7,490 nucleotides of DNA. Origin: Desulfobacteraceae bacterium (lineage in GTDB: Bacteria; Desulfobacterota; Desulfobacteria; Desulfobacterales; UBA11574). Position 1 is the first letter of the stretch. Each line of letters begins with the position of its first letter. Position numbers and translations under genes: made by a program. The notes below the pieces were generated by a model. That model ran no database searches, was not told the origin of the DNA, and saw nothing but the letters and a program-made list of their open reading frames with translations. The stretch is from positions 1-7,490 of the forward strand of contig PKTV01000361.1 in the NCBI GenBank assembly GCA_002868985.1, in the 5' to 3' direction. Of this stretch, positions 1 to 7,490 are shown piece after piece.

Positions 1-705
1 ATGAATGTTGGCCAGGTTTTGGAAATACATTTAGGTTGGGCTGCCAAAGGCTTAGGCGATCAACTCAACAGGTTGCTTGAAGAACAAAAGGTTGGCGCTC
101 TACGCGATAAAATTAAGAAAATATTCGAAGATCCGTCTGTGCAGGAGATGGTCGACGGCTTTGACGATAAAGAGGTGTGCGAATTTGTGGAAGATTATAA
201 AGATGGTGTCCATATGGCCACACCGGTTTTTGATGGCGCCAAAGAGGCGGAAATAAAATCTCTTTTAGTCGAAGCAGGGCTCAGCTCAACCGGTCAGACA
301 ACCCTGTATGACGGCCGTACCGGCGAGCCTTTTAAGGAAAAGATTACTGTTGGGACAATGTATGTATTGAAGCTACACCATCTTGTGGATGACAAGATCC
401 ATGCCAGATCCATAGGCCCTTATTCCCTGGTAACCCAGCAGCCGCTGGGTGGAAAGGCACAGTTTGGCGGTCAACGGCTTGGTGAGATGGAAGTATGGGC
501 CATGGAAGCTTATGGTGCCGCACATGCTCTGCAAGAATTTTTAACAGTGAAATCAGATGATATGGCTGGCAGGACTCGCATGTACGAAAAGATCGTAAAA
601 GGACAAAATACGCTGGACCCAGGCTTACCCGAGTCATTTAAAGTGCTGACAAAGGAATTGAAGAGTTTAGGTTTGGATATAACCCTTTTAGAAGGAAAAC
701 AATAA
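1..705 (+). CDS. rpoB: RNA polymerase subunit beta, C-terminal part (5' end outside window)
   Basis: This is the last 234 residues of the beta subunit of DNA-dependent RNA polymerase. The ATG at position 1 is not the gene start: it is the internal Met of the conserved block that reads (SR)MNIGQILEIHLG in other bacteria, so about 1,100 residues lie upstream of the window. Visible family signatures are [13 protein letters not shown] (about residues 73-85 of this fragment), [23 protein letters not shown], the near-invariant [16 protein letters not shown] and [27 protein letters not shown], and the end motif [17 protein letters not shown]. This region forms the C-terminal clamp and anchors beta' at the active-centre cleft. 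There is no insertion or disruption relative to E. coli beta. The stop (703-705) is 15 bp before rpoC, so the two are in one transcript and made in stoichiometric amounts. Identification is secure; only the N-terminal portion is unknown. Confidence 0.98.
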   Translation: MNVGQVLEIHLGWAAKGLGDQLNRLLEEQKVGALRDKIKKIFEDPSVQEMVDGFDDKEVCEFVEDYKDGVHMATPVFDGAKEAEIKSLLVEAGLSSTGQTTLYDGRTGEPFKEKITVGTMYVLKLHHLVDDKIHARSIGPYSLVTQQPLGGKAQFGGQRLGEMEVWAMEAYGAAHALQEFLTVKSDDMAGRTRMYEKIVKGQNTLDPGLPESFKVLTKELKSLGLDITLLEGKQ

Positions 706-720
706 AACAGGGAAAAATAA

Positions 721-3700
721 ATGGAAACGTTATACGATTTCTTTGCCAAACCCACCGATCCTGAGCTTTATTCTGGAATCAAGATTGCACTGGCATCCCC
801 GGAGCAGATTTTAAAGTGGTCCCATGGAGAGATTAAAAAACCGGAGACCATCAACTATCGAACCTTTAAGCCTGAACGAGACGGTCTTTTTTGTGCCAAA
901 ATTTTTGGTCCCACAAAGGATTATGAGTGCAACTGCGGCAAATATAAACGAATGAAACACAGGGGCGTCATATGTGAGAAATGCGGTGTGGAGGTTATCC
1001 AGTCCAAGGTTCGAAGGGAACGGATGGCACACATTGAGCTGGCCACGCCTTGTTCTCATATTTGGTTTTTAAGAAGCCTTCCGAGCAAGATCGGCAACCT
1101 GCTTGATATGACGCTGAAAAACCTTGAAAAAGTAGTTTATTTTGACAGCTACATCGTCATTGACCCAATGGACACAGACCTTAGTCCCTGTCAACTTTTA
1201 TCTGAAGAAAAATATAGAGAAGCACGCGAGATATACGGGACAAAGTTTGAAGCTGGTATCGGTGCGGAAGCTGTTAAAAAGCTTTTAGAGAAGATAGATT
1301 TAGAATCATTATATAAGGAATTAAGAATTGATATTACCGCTACCGGTTCTGTGGCAAAACGGCAGAAACTTTCCAAACGACTCAGAATTGTTGATTCATT
1401 CAGACGTTCAGGAGTTGATCCGACATGGATGGTCATGGACGTTATTCCCGTTCTTCCCCCGGATTTGCGGCCGCTTGTACCCCTTGAGGGAGGGAGATTT
1501 GCAACATCTGATCTCAATGACCTTTATCGCAGGGTGATTAATAGAAACAATCGGTTAAAGCGCCTTATCGAACTGAAAGCCCCCGACATTATTGTTCGGA
1601 ACGAAAAGAGGATGCTTCAAGAATCGATGGATGTTCTCTTTGACAACGGCCGGCATGGAAGAGCGATTATGGGGACGAATAAGCGTCCGTTAAAATCTCT
1701 AAGTGACACATTAAAAGGAAAACAGGGCCGTTTCAGGCAGAACCTGCTGGGTAAAAGGGTCGATTATTCAGGACGTACCGTTATTACCATAGGACCCAAT
1801 CTGAGATTGCATCAGTGCGGCCTCCCAAAGAAGATGGCGCTGGAGATGTTCAAGCCATTTGTTTATTATCGTTTAGAGCAGAAAGGGCTCGTTTCTACGG
1901 TAAAAAGCGATAAAAAAATGGTTGAACGTGAAGTCCCGGAAGTTTGGGATACGCTGGATGAGGTGGTTAAAGAGTATCCGGTCCTTTTAAACCGGGCACC
2001 TACCCTACACAGATTGGGTATTCAAGCTTTTGAGCCGATTCTTATTGAAGGAAAGGCCATCCAACTTCATCCATTGGTTTGCACGGCATTTAATGCGGAC
2101 TTCGATGGTGATCAGATGGCTGTTCATATACCGCTTTCCGTAGAAGCTCAGATAGAAGCAAGGGTATTGATGCTGTCCAGCAACAATATTCTTTCTCCGG
2201 CAAATGGCCATCCCATTATTGTGCCGAGCCAGGATATTGTTCTTGGAATCTATTATATGACCAGGGGCGTGACCGGATCAAAAGGCGAAGGCAAAATATT
2301 TGCCAATCCTGAAGAGGTTCGATGTGCTTACGATGCCAAGGCAATAGATCTTCATGCTAAAATTACGGTTCGAATCGACGGGGAAAGGTATGATACGACC
2401 GTTGGGCGCATCCTTTTGTGGGAAATCATACCCAAGGACAACATTGTGATGGTGCGCCATATCAAAATATTTGAGGAAAAAGAGGCCACGGCTGTTTTTG
2501 AAAATATAAAGTCCGGTGCGGATTTTGTCGAAATGGTGGCCCAATTTTCCAAGGGACTTGATCGGGAAAATGAAGGTCTTATCGGTCTGTTTAGAAAGGA
2601 CGAATTCAAACGGATTTTCAGTGTTTCGGATGAGGACAAAGACAACGTCTTTGCCCTTGAAGAAGGTGAAACTAGTGGTGTTATTTTTGCGGATGACGCC
2701 TACCATATTTTTCAAATGGTTAACAAGCGACCCGAGATACCGTTTGCTATGATCAACAATGTCAAGGATAAAAGGACCTTGAGTGAACTTGTGGATTATG
2801 CATACAGAAACTTGGGACCCAAAGCCACGGTCATCCTTTCAGACCGCTTAAAAAACATCGGCTATCAATACTCAACCGAAGGCGGACTCTCAATTTCTAT
2901 TGACGCTATGATCATACCTTCAGCCAAGTGGGATATTTTGAAAAGTGCTGAAAATCAAGCTGAAAAAATTGGTCTACAATATACCGAGGGGCTAATCACT
3001 CAAGGTGAAAAATATAATAAGGTTGTCGATATATGGGCCAAGGCAACCGACGATGTTGCCGATGAGATGATGAAGTCCATGCGTATAGCACCCGTGACCG
3101 ACAGTGAGGGCAACCCGGTCTTGGATGAAAAGGGAAACCCCGTTGTTGAAGAAAGTTTTAACCCGATCTATATGATGGCAGATTCCGGCGCCAGGGGCAG
3201 TAAAGACCAAATGCGTCAGCTTGCCGGCATGAGAGGTCTGATGGCAAAACCATCCGGTGAAATCATAGAAACACCCATTAGCGCCAACTTTAGAGAGGGC
3301 CTTTCCGTGCTTCAGTATTTTATATCCACTCACGGCGCAAGGAAGGGTCTGGCAGATACAGCACTTAAAACAGCCAATTCAGGTTATCTTACCCGAAGGC
3401 TTGCCGATGTTGCCCAAGACTGTATTGTTGTTGAAAATGACTGCGGGACGATGATGGGTGTTGAGGTTGAACCTTTGATGGAAGGCGGCGAGGTCATACA
3501 GCGTCTTGAAGAACGAATCTTAGGGCGTGTTGCCATAGAAAACATTCATGATCCGTTTACTGATGAGGTCATTGTCAAAGCCGGTGAAGATCTGGACGAA
3601 GACGCCGTAAAGGCCATTGAACATGCCGGACTTACCAAAGTGAAAATAAGATCGGTATTGACTTGCAGGACCAAAACGGGCGTGTGTGCCAAATGCTATG

Positions 3701-5118
3701 GCCGGGATCTTTCCCATGGCGCAAAGGTCGAAATAGGTCAGGCAGTGGGAATCCTTGCAGCACAGTCCATCGGTGAGCCCGGGACCCAGCTGACCATGCG
3801 GACCTTCCACATTGGTGGAACAGCCAGCCGAAGGGTTGAACAAGCTGATATTAGAGCCAGGACAGAAGGGTCGGTTAAATTTCTCAATGTCAATGTGGTC
3901 AAAAAGGACGGGAATAGATTTGTTGTGATGAATAGAAGGGGTGGCGAAATTGCCATTATTAGCGACAGCGGTCGCGAAAGAGAACGCTTTCCGGTCATTT
4001 ACGGCGCTCATATCGAGGTAAAAGACGGTGACCAAGTCAAGGCCGGAGATCTTCTGGTAACATGGGATCCATTTACAACTCCGATTATTACAGAGGTTGA
4101 TGGTATCGTTAAATTCGGTGATATCACGGCAGGTAAAACCATGCAGGAGAAAGTTGATCCTGTCACCGGAAAATCGAGTCGAACGATCATTGAATCCAAA
4201 AGCGGCGAGGAACGCCCAAGAATTTCGATCAAGGACAAAGATGGAAAAACAGCCAACCTGCCATCATCATCGGGCGTGGCCAGATATCTACTGCCGATAA
4301 ATGCAATTTTACTGGTTGAAGAGGGGGATGAGGTTAAGGCTGGCGATGTTACCGCAAAGCTGCCCCGTGCCACGACCAAGACAAAGGATATTACCGGCGG
4401 TCTGCCAAGGGTGGCTGAACTTTTTGAAGTTCGAAAACCAAAAGAAACCGCTGTGTTGAGCGAAATCGATGGGTATGTTTCAATAGCGAAGGCAACCAAA
4501 AAAGGAAAACAGAGGATTACCGTCATGCCGGTGGATGTCGGTGAAAAGAAAGAATATTTGATCACACGGGGCAAGCATATTAATGTTTACGAGGGTGATT
4601 ACATCAGGGCGGGTGAGGCGTTGATCAGCGGTTCAGCCATCCCTCAAGATATATTGAATATTAAAGGTGAAATTGCACTGGCACGATATCTCGTTGATGA
4701 AGTCCAAGAAGTTTACCGTTTACAAGGTGTAAGGATAAACGATAAACACATCGAGGTCATCGTACGGCAGCAGATGCGGCGTGTTAAGGTCCTTGATGCC
4801 GGAGATACAGACTTTATTCTTGAAGATCAGGTGGATCGGGTCAAGTTTGAAGAAGCCAACCAGGATGTGATCGAAAAAGGAAAGAAACCTGCTGTGGCAG
4901 GACCTCTTATCTTGGGGATCACCAAGGCGTCACTTTCCACCGAAAGTTTTATCTCGGCCGCTTCATTTCAGGAAACTACCAAAGTGCTTACCGACGCAAG
5001 CATTGCTGGAAAAGAAGATTGCCTGAGCGGGCTTAAGGAAAATGTTATTATGGGAAGGATAATGCCTGCCGGCACCGGTCTTTCTGAATATAAAGAAGTG
5101 GATATCGTATCGAATTAG
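721..5118 (+). CDS. rpoC: RNA polymerase subunit beta' with an internal parvulin-like domain
   Basis: Encodes the 1,465-residue beta' subunit, the catalytic half of RNA polymerase (E. coli: 1,407). The ATG is preceded by AGGGA at 709-713, 7 nt upstream. Domains in order: Zn finger 1 with C70, C72, C85 and C88; clamp helices and lid around 250-310; [22 protein letters not shown] switch region near 335; catalytic NADFDGD with Mg-binding D460, D462 and D464; pore domain interrupted by an extra ~100 residues (573-673) resembling a parvulin prolyl isomerase; rim helices about 725-785; bridge helix about 863-898 (R874, K875); Zn site 2 with C908, C982, C989 and C992; trigger loop with M1026, R1027 and H1030; an SI3-type insertion about 1037-1222; then trigger helix 2 with [12 protein letters not shown]. 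Residues up to 464 have E. coli numbers, and those from the bridge helix to the trigger loop are E. coli +94. All catalytic residues I checked are intact, so this should be the working enzyme. The tail after PAGTG is about 10 residues, much shorter than in E. coli. It is co-transcribed with rpoB. Confidence 0.98.
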   Translation: METLYDFFAKPTDPELYSGIKIALASPEQILKWSHGEIKKPETINYRTFKPERDGLFCAKIFGPTKDYECNCGKYKRMKHRGVICEKCGVEVIQSKVRRERMAHIELATPCSHIWFLRSLPSKIGNLLDMTLKNLEKVVYFDSYIVIDPMDTDLSPCQLLSEEKYREAREIYGTKFEAGIGAEAVKKLLEKIDLESLYKELRIDITATGSVAKRQKLSKRLRIVDSFRRSGVDPTWMVMDVIPVLPPDLRPLVPLEGGRFATSDLNDLYRRVINRNNRLKRLIELKAPDIIVRNEKRMLQESMDVLFDNGRHGRAIMGTNKRPLKSLSDTLKGKQGRFRQNLLGKRVDYSGRTVITIGPNLRLHQCGLPKKMALEMFKPFVYYRLEQKGLVSTVKSDKKMVEREVPEVWDTLDEVVKEYPVLLNRAPTLHRLGIQAFEPILIEGKAIQLHPLVCTAFNADFDGDQMAVHIPLSVEAQIEARVLMLSSNNILSPANGHPIIVPSQDIVLGIYYMTRGVTGSKGEGKIFANPEEVRCAYDAKAIDLHAKITVRIDGERYDTTVGRILLWEIIPKDNIVMVRHIKIFEEKEATAVFENIKSGADFVEMVAQFSKGLDRENEGLIGLFRKDEFKRIFSVSDEDKDNVFALEEGETSGVIFADDAYHIFQMVNKRPEIPFAMINNVKDKRTLSELVDYAYRNLGPKATVILSDRLKNIGYQYSTEGGLSISIDAMIIPSAKWDILKSAENQAEKIGLQYTEGLITQGEKYNKVVDIWAKATDDVADEMMKSMRIAPVTDSEGNPVLDEKGNPVVEESFNPIYMMADSGARGSKDQMRQLAGMRGLMAKPSGEIIETPISANFREGLSVLQYFISTHGARKGLADTALKTANSGYLTRRLADVAQDCIVVENDCGTMMGVEVEPLMEGGEVIQRLEERILGRVAIENIHDPFTDEVIVKAGEDLDEDAVKAIEHAGLTKVKIRSVLTCRTKTGVCAKCYGRDLSHGAKVEIGQAVGILAAQSIGEPGTQLTMRTFHIGGTASRRVEQADIRARTEGSVKFLNVNVVKKDGNRFVVMNRRGGEIAIISDSGRERERFPVIYGAHIEVKDGDQVKAGDLLVTWDPFTTPIITEVDGIVKFGDITAGKTMQEKVDPVTGKSSRTIIESKSGEERPRISIKDKDGKTANLPSSSGVARYLLPINAILLVEEGDEVKAGDVTAKLPRATTKTKDITGGLPRVAELFEVRKPKETAVLSEIDGYVSIAKATKKGKQRITVMPVDVGEKKEYLITRGKHINVYEGDYIRAGEALISGSAIPQDILNIKGEIALARYLVDEVQEVYRLQGVRINDKHIEVIVRQQMRRVKVLDAGDTDFILEDQVDRVKFEEANQDVIEKGKKPAVAGPLILGITKASLSTESFISAASFQETTKVLTDASIAGKEDCLSGLKENVIMGRIMPAGTGLSEYKEVDIVSN
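2437..2739 (+). other. Parvulin-type PPIase-like domain inserted in beta' (residues 573-673)
   Basis: This in-frame part of rpoC has no counterpart in E. coli beta'. Flanks are ordinary: [14 protein letters not shown] before it matches E. coli TTVGRAILWMIVPK, and [11 protein letters not shown] after it matches PYSIVNQALGK, so roughly 99 residues replace two. The insert follows the parvulin order seen in PpiC and SurA: strand 'VRHIKIF' (579-584), a helix ending in '[10 protein letters not shown]' (593-602; PpiC has LEQIKNGADF), helix 'VEMVAQFS', a degenerate GGDLG-like turn 'EGLIGLF' (618-624), '[10 protein letters not shown]' (644-653; family FALKPGEISG) and the last strand '[12 protein letters not shown]' (660-671; family FGYHIIKVEDRRP). 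H580, F633 and H662 fit the parvulin active-site His, Phe and His. The Cys/Asp position is about G612 and the Met position about F629, so activity may be weak or lost. Fold assignment is by pattern; function is unknown. Confidence 0.85.
3106..3153 (+). repeat. Tandem 8-residue duplication in beta' ([16 protein letters not shown])
   Basis: Residues 796-803 and 804-811 of beta' are two near-identical copies of an acidic, proline-containing octapeptide. They lie in the loop between the rim-helix region and the conserved [15 protein letters not shown] block. The loop is 8 residues longer than in E. coli beta', exactly one repeat unit, which fits a small duplication. At DNA level the copies have diverged at several third positions, so the event is not recent. 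Whether the loop does anything is unknown. Confidence 0.7.
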
Positions 5119-5231
5119 TAGGAAATAATTGATGGTTCAAATCTTTCTCAACCCCAAACAACTCACTTAACCGAGGAGCCCTATAAACCGACCTGCTCAA
5201 ATGCTCGAGGAAAACGTTCTGTCAATGGTCT

Positions 5232-5248
5232 AAATTAATCATTAATTT
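5232..5248. promoter_or_regulatory. AT-only palindrome upstream of the rpsL promoter (possible UP element or operator)
   Basis: AAATTAAT and ATTAATTT form a perfect 8-bp inverted repeat around a single C, in a run of almost pure A/T (about 5230-5257) ending just before the -35 box of the proposed rpsL promoter. Such A/T tracts directly upstream of -35 commonly bind the RNA polymerase alpha C-terminal domain and strengthen ribosomal-protein promoters. The symmetry would also suit a dimeric repressor. Both roles are inference. Confidence 0.4.
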
Positions 5249-5260
5249 TATATAAAAGGC

Positions 5261-5289
5261 TTGACAAATCAGCCTTTAAGTTCAATAGT
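5261..5289 (+). promoter_or_regulatory. Predicted sigma-70-type promoter for rpsL-rpsG(-tuf)
   Basis: A consensus -35 TTGACA (5261-5266) is followed after 17 bp by AATAGT (5284-5289), which matches 4 of 6 bases of TATAAT. It lies about 57 bp before the rpsL ATG, in the only sizeable gap in the cluster, with an A/T-rich stretch immediately upstream. The -35 is embedded in a 7-bp inverted repeat, AAAGGCT (5255-5261) and AGCCTTT (5271-5277). A second inverted repeat, TTGACAAA (5261-5268) and TTTGTCAA (5296-5303), brackets the -10. No convincing intrinsic terminator for rpoC is visible between 5119 and 5260, so read-through from rpoBC probably adds to this promoter. The remainder of the gap (5119-5230) shows nothing I can assign. 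Confidence 0.55.
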
Positions 5290-5346
5290 AATCATTTTGT
5301 CAACCCTGGATTTGCTTTATCAAAATACAAGGATTTAAGTGAAAAA

Positions 5347-5718
5347 ATGCCGACGATTAATCAGCTGGTAAGAAAAGGAAGAAAGCGAATAAAGAAGAAA
5401 ACCAATACCCCGGCACTTAAAGGGAGTCCTCAGAAAAGAGGCGTTTGTACCCGCGTATATACGTCGACACCCAAGAAGCCTAATTCTGCCTTACGGAAGG
5501 TGGCCAGAGTTCGACTGACAACTGGCATAGAGGTTACCGCGTATATCCCGGGGATAGGACATAATCTTCAGGAACATTCGGTTGTTCTTGTTCGTGGTGG
5601 ACGTGTTAAAGACCTTCCGGGTGTAAGGTATCATATTGTCAGAGGCACCTTAGATACCCTTGGTGTCGAGGATCGAAGACAGGGTCGATCAAAATACGGG
5701 TCCAAGAAGCCAAAGTAA
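5347..5718 (+). CDS. rpsL: 30S ribosomal protein S12
   Basis: Encodes the 123-residue S12 protein (E. coli: 124), which sits at the 30S decoding centre and helps monitor codon-anticodon pairing. The sequence matches the family along its length: [14 protein letters not shown] start, [49 protein letters not shown] and the basic [10 protein letters not shown] end. Lys43 and Lys88, where substitutions commonly give streptomycin resistance, are both wild type. Asp89, the residue methylthiolated by RimO in E. coli, is present. The ATG is fixed by homology; AAGGA at 5329-5333 is a rather distant (13 nt) ribosome-binding site, so initiation may be modest or depend on another A-rich contact. It is the first gene of the str operon here and lies downstream of the predicted promoter. 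Confidence 0.98.
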   Translation: MPTINQLVRKGRKRIKKKTNTPALKGSPQKRGVCTRVYTSTPKKPNSALRKVARVRLTTGIEVTAYIPGIGHNLQEHSVVLVRGGRVKDLPGVRYHIVRGTLDTLGVEDRRQGRSKYGSKKPK

Positions 5719-5735
5719 AAACGTGTTGCATGTCG

Positions 5736-5767
5736 CGAGGTTCTCGATACGATGTGTATAGTCCTCG
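5736..5767 (+). promoter_or_regulatory. Foldable rpsL-rpsG intercistronic element (candidate S7 autoregulatory site)
   Basis: In the 91-nt spacer, CGAGG (5736-5740) pairs with CCTCG (5763-5767), with an extra G-U pair possible outside (5735/5768). Inside an asymmetric internal loop, ATAC (5747-5750) pairs with GTAT (5756-5759) around a 5-nt loop. A competing small hairpin, CGAG (5736-5739) with CTCG (5743-5746), would disrupt the long stem. In E. coli, S7 represses its own translation by binding a structured rpsL-rpsG spacer of similar length, which motivates this call. The match is in position and foldability only; I did not align it with the E. coli element or with 16S rRNA. Confidence 0.4.
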
Positions 5768-5809
5768 TTGTATGAAAATGAATGAAAAATAAAAAAAGTG
5801 GTGTGATAT

Positions 5810-6280
5810 ATGCCTAGAAGACGAGAAGTCCCAGAACGGATTATTGTGCCGGACGCCAAGTATAACAGCAAGCTGGTATCAAAATTCATAAAATCTATCA
5901 TGAGGGACGGAAAGAAGAGTATCGCAGAGTCAATTCTTTATAATGCTATGGCTATCATCGAAGAAAAGACCAAGGAACCTGCAATAAAAATTTTCGAACA
6001 GGCGCTTGAAAATGCAAAACCGATGATTGAGGTCAAATCGCGCCGCGTTGGGGGATCAACCTATCAGGTTCCAACAGAAATTCGACCATCTCGGAGAACG
6101 GCGCTCGGAATCAGGTGGATTATCGATTTTGCTCGTAAAAGATCAGAAAAAGGAATGGTTAATAAGTTATCGGCAGAACTTTTGGATGCCGCCAACAAAC
6201 GAGGCGCTACAATTAAAAAGAAGGAAGACACCCATAAGATGGCCGATGCGAACAAGGCGTTTGCGCACTACAGATGGTAA
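5810..6280 (+). CDS. rpsG: 30S ribosomal protein S7
   Basis: Encodes a 156-residue S7, the primary 16S rRNA-binding protein that nucleates assembly of the 30S head and lines the E-site and mRNA exit channel. Family features are the MPRRR start, a [22 protein letters not shown] helix, the invariant [20 protein letters not shown] segment (beta-hairpin contacting mRNA and tRNA), [17 protein letters not shown] and the [21 protein letters not shown] end. It stops at the short form ending in HYRW, as in most bacteria, without the E. coli K-12 type extension. GGTG at 5800-5803, 6 nt before the ATG, fits the 3' part of the Shine-Dalgarno consensus and puts the start at 5810. S7 is usually the translational regulator of this operon. 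The next gene is tuf, not fusA as is common. Confidence 0.98.
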   Translation: MPRRREVPERIIVPDAKYNSKLVSKFIKSIMRDGKKSIAESILYNAMAIIEEKTKEPAIKIFEQALENAKPMIEVKSRRVGGSTYQVPTEIRPSRRTALGIRWIIDFARKRSEKGMVNKLSAELLDAANKRGATIKKKEDTHKMADANKAFAHYRW

Positions 6281-6283
6281 AAT

Positions 6284-6339
6284 CTCAGGATGAGTCCATT
6301 GGGCGGTGAATAGATTTTAAAAAAATCAAACCACCTGAG
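6284..6339 (+). promoter_or_regulatory. Inverted repeats in the rpsG-tuf spacer (tuf leader), function unclear
   Basis: The 119-bp spacer between rpsG and tuf (6281-6399) holds several pairable segments: CTCAGG (6284-6289) with CCTGAG (6334-6339), GGTG (6305-6308) with CACC (6332-6335), and GATTTT (6313-6318) with AAAATC (6322-6327). The first two share bases and cannot both form. No U-run follows on the + strand, so this does not look like an intrinsic terminator; it could be a processing site or a leader structure of tuf mRNA. I see no good -35/-10 pair here, so tuf is probably read from the rpsL promoter. Confidence 0.3.
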
Positions 6340-6399
6340 GCGTTATTGGAAATATGAAGATGTACATCACTAACCCGCTTTAAAGGGAGGATTTCAAAG

Positions 6400-7490
6400 A
6401 TGGGTAAGGAAAAGTTTCAGAGGACCAAGCCACATGTAAATGTCGGTACGATTGGTCATATCGATCACGGCAAGACGACTTTGACGGCGGCGATAACGAA
6501 GCATATGGGCCTGAAGGGGATGGCTGATTTTGTTCCTTTTGATCAGATAGACAAGGCCCCTGAGGAGAAGGAGCGGGGAATAACCATAGCGACGGCGCAT
6601 GTTGAGTATGAGACGGCGAATCGTCATTATGCGCATGTGGATTGTCCGGGTCATGCGGATTACATCAAAAACATGATAACGGGTGCGGCTCAGATGGACG
6701 GCGCCATTTTGGTTGTTGGCGCAGACGATGGTCCGATGCCCCAGACGCGTGAGCACATATTATTGGCGCGTCAGGTGGGAGTTCCGCAGATTGTTGTATT
6801 TTTAAACAAGTGTGACATGGTGGATGATGAAGAGCTGATCGAGCTCGTTGAGTTGGAACTTCGGGAGTTATTGGACAAGTATGAGTTTCCAGGAGATGAC
6901 ACACCGATCATTCGCGGCAGTGCGTTAAAGGCGCTTGAGAGTGATGATCCGGACAGTGAGGAAGCCAAGTGTATTTTTGAGTTATTGGATGCGGTGGACA
7001 CGTTTATTCCTGAGCCCGAGCGTGATATAGACAAGCCGTTTTTGATGCCGATAGAGGATGTTTTCAGCATATCGGGTCGTGGGACGGTGGTAACGGGTCG
7101 TGTTGAGCGGGGCATTATCCATGTTGGTGATGATGTTGAAATCGTTGGGATGCGTCCGACGTTGAAGACGGTGTGTACGGGCGTGGAGATGTTCAGGAAG
7201 CTTTTGGATGAGGGTCGAGCCGGCGACAACATTGGTGTATTGATGCGAGGGACGAAGCGAGATGAGGTTGAGCGTGGCCAGGTGGTAGCGATTCCCGGTA
7301 CGATAAAGCCTCACATGAAGTTCAAGGCAGAGGTATACATATTGAGCAAGGAGGAAGGCGGCCGTCACACGCCGTTTTTCAGTGGATATCGGCCTCAGTT
7401 TTATTTTCGTACGACGGATGTTACGGGGAATTTGACATTACCGGAAGGTGTAGAGATGGTGATGCCGGGGGACAATGTGACGATCGCAGC
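6400..7490 (+). CDS. tuf: Elongation factor Tu, N-terminal ~90% (3' end outside window)
   Basis: EF-Tu is the GTPase that carries aminoacyl-tRNA to the ribosomal A site. The ATG at 6400 follows a strong ribosome-binding site, GGGAGG (6385-6390), 9 nt upstream. The frame stays open to the window end, giving 363 residues of about 397. The G domain carries the P-loop GHIDHGKTT (19-27), switch I RGITIAT with T62, the DCPGH motif (81-85) with catalytic H85, NKCD (136-139) and SAL (174-176). Domain 2 includes [18 protein letters not shown], and domain 3 includes [24 protein letters not shown]. The gate residue that is Val20 in E. coli is Ile21 here, conservative. By hand count about 21 of 26 Thr codons are ACG, and Leu is rich in TTG, unlike rpsL and rpoC, hinting at a different history or gene conversion with another tuf copy. 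The usual upstream partner fusA is missing. Confidence 0.98.
   Translation, partial: MGKEKFQRTKPHVNVGTIGHIDHGKTTLTAAITKHMGLKGMADFVPFDQIDKAPEEKERGITIATAHVEYETANRHYAHVDCPGHADYIKNMITGAAQMDGAILVVGADDGPMPQTREHILLARQVGVPQIVVFLNKCDMVDDEELIELVELELRELLDKYEFPGDDTPIIRGSALKALESDDPDSEEAKCIFELLDAVDTFIPEPERDIDKPFLMPIEDVFSISGRGTVVTGRVERGIIHVGDDVEIVGMRPTLKTVCTGVEMFRKLLDEGRAGDNIGVLMRGTKRDEVERGQVVAIPGTIKPHMKFKAEVYILSKEEGGRHTPFFSGYRPQFYFRTTDVTGNLTLPEGVEMVMPGDNVTIA

Noticed and set aside
1..3. ATG at the first base as the start of a 234-residue protein
   Set aside because: It is the internal Met of a conserved rpoB block, so the gene continues upstream of the window.
2437..2739. The beta' insertion as an intein or a mobile insertion
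   Set aside because: About 100 residues is too short for a usual intein, there is no Cys/Ser at the start or His-Asn plus Cys/Ser/Thr at the end, and no repeats flank it. Its sequence reads as a parvulin.
2516..2752. Plus-strand alternative-frame ORF of 78 codons over the inserted domain
   Set aside because: The rpoC frame shows parvulin-like structure and intact flanks. The other frame has no recognisable motif, and I saw no ribosome-binding site worth calling.
3520..4574. Long minus-strand open frames (171 and 188 codons) opposite rpoC
   Set aside because: They lie wholly opposite strongly conserved beta' coding sequence, have Ser/Pro/Phe-rich antisense-type composition, and match no family I recognise.
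5132..5170. 12-codon mini-ORF just after rpoC, preceded by an AGGAAA-like sequence
   Set aside because: Such short frames are common by chance. It has no attenuator-like codon run and no hairpin follows it directly, so a leader peptide cannot be supported.
5255..5277. AAAGGCT/AGCCTTT dyad as the rpoC intrinsic terminator
   Set aside because: The stem is only 7 bp with modest G+C content and a 9-nt loop, and no U-tract follows. The overlapping TTGACA box makes a promoter-linked role more likely.
6400..7368. Overlapping minus-strand ORFs opposite tuf
   Set aside because: The + strand encodes an intact EF-Tu with all G motifs; the antisense frames are shadows of its skewed codon use.

Overview
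The window is part of a bacterial transcription/translation housekeeping cluster, entirely on the + strand: the 3' end of rpoB (1-705), complete rpoC (721-5118), a 228-bp promoter-bearing gap, rpsL (5347-5718), rpsG (5810-6280) and the first ~90% of tuf (6400 to the window end). The proteins look like those of a sulfate-reducing deltaproteobacterium (Desulfobacterota, probably Desulfobacterales). The EF-Tu sequence in particular ([14 protein letters not shown], the acidic [11 protein letters not shown] segment) matches that group as I remember it, and beta' carries the large trigger-loop insertion (SI3) typical of Proteobacteria and relatives. The lineage call is from memory of family sequences, not from a search.

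Layout: rpoB and rpoC are 15 bp apart and clearly co-transcribed. After rpoC there is no convincing intrinsic terminator. A TTGACA-type promoter at about 5261-5289, embedded in several overlapping inverted repeats, probably starts or boosts the streptomycin (str) operon. rpsL and rpsG are separated by 91 bp with a foldable element that may be the S7 autoregulatory site. rpsG is followed directly by tuf after 119 bp; the usual fusA (EF-G) gene between them is absent. Functionally the genes supply the two large catalytic subunits of RNA polymerase, two 30S ribosomal proteins and the tRNA-delivery factor.

The main discovery is inside rpoC. Beta' aligns with E. coli beta' almost residue for residue at the start (Zn-binding Cys70/72/85/88 and catalytic Asp460/462/464 have identical numbers) but is then offset by +94. 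Nearly all of that offset is a ~100-residue insertion at residues 573-673 (nt 2437-2739) in the pore domain (Rpb1 domain 3), just upstream of the secondary-channel rim helices. The inserted segment reads as a parvulin-type (PpiC/SurA-like) peptidyl-prolyl isomerase domain, from the opening 'RHIKIF' strand to the closing '[12 protein letters not shown]' strand. Both parvulin histidines and one Phe are kept, but the Cys/Asp and Met active-site positions are replaced. A prolyl-isomerase-like module built into the core RNA polymerase is not something I know to be described.

Smaller oddities are an exact two-copy 8-residue repeat in beta' near the same channel, the missing fusA, and a tuf gene whose codon use (almost all Thr as ACG, many TTG Leu) differs from its neighbours.
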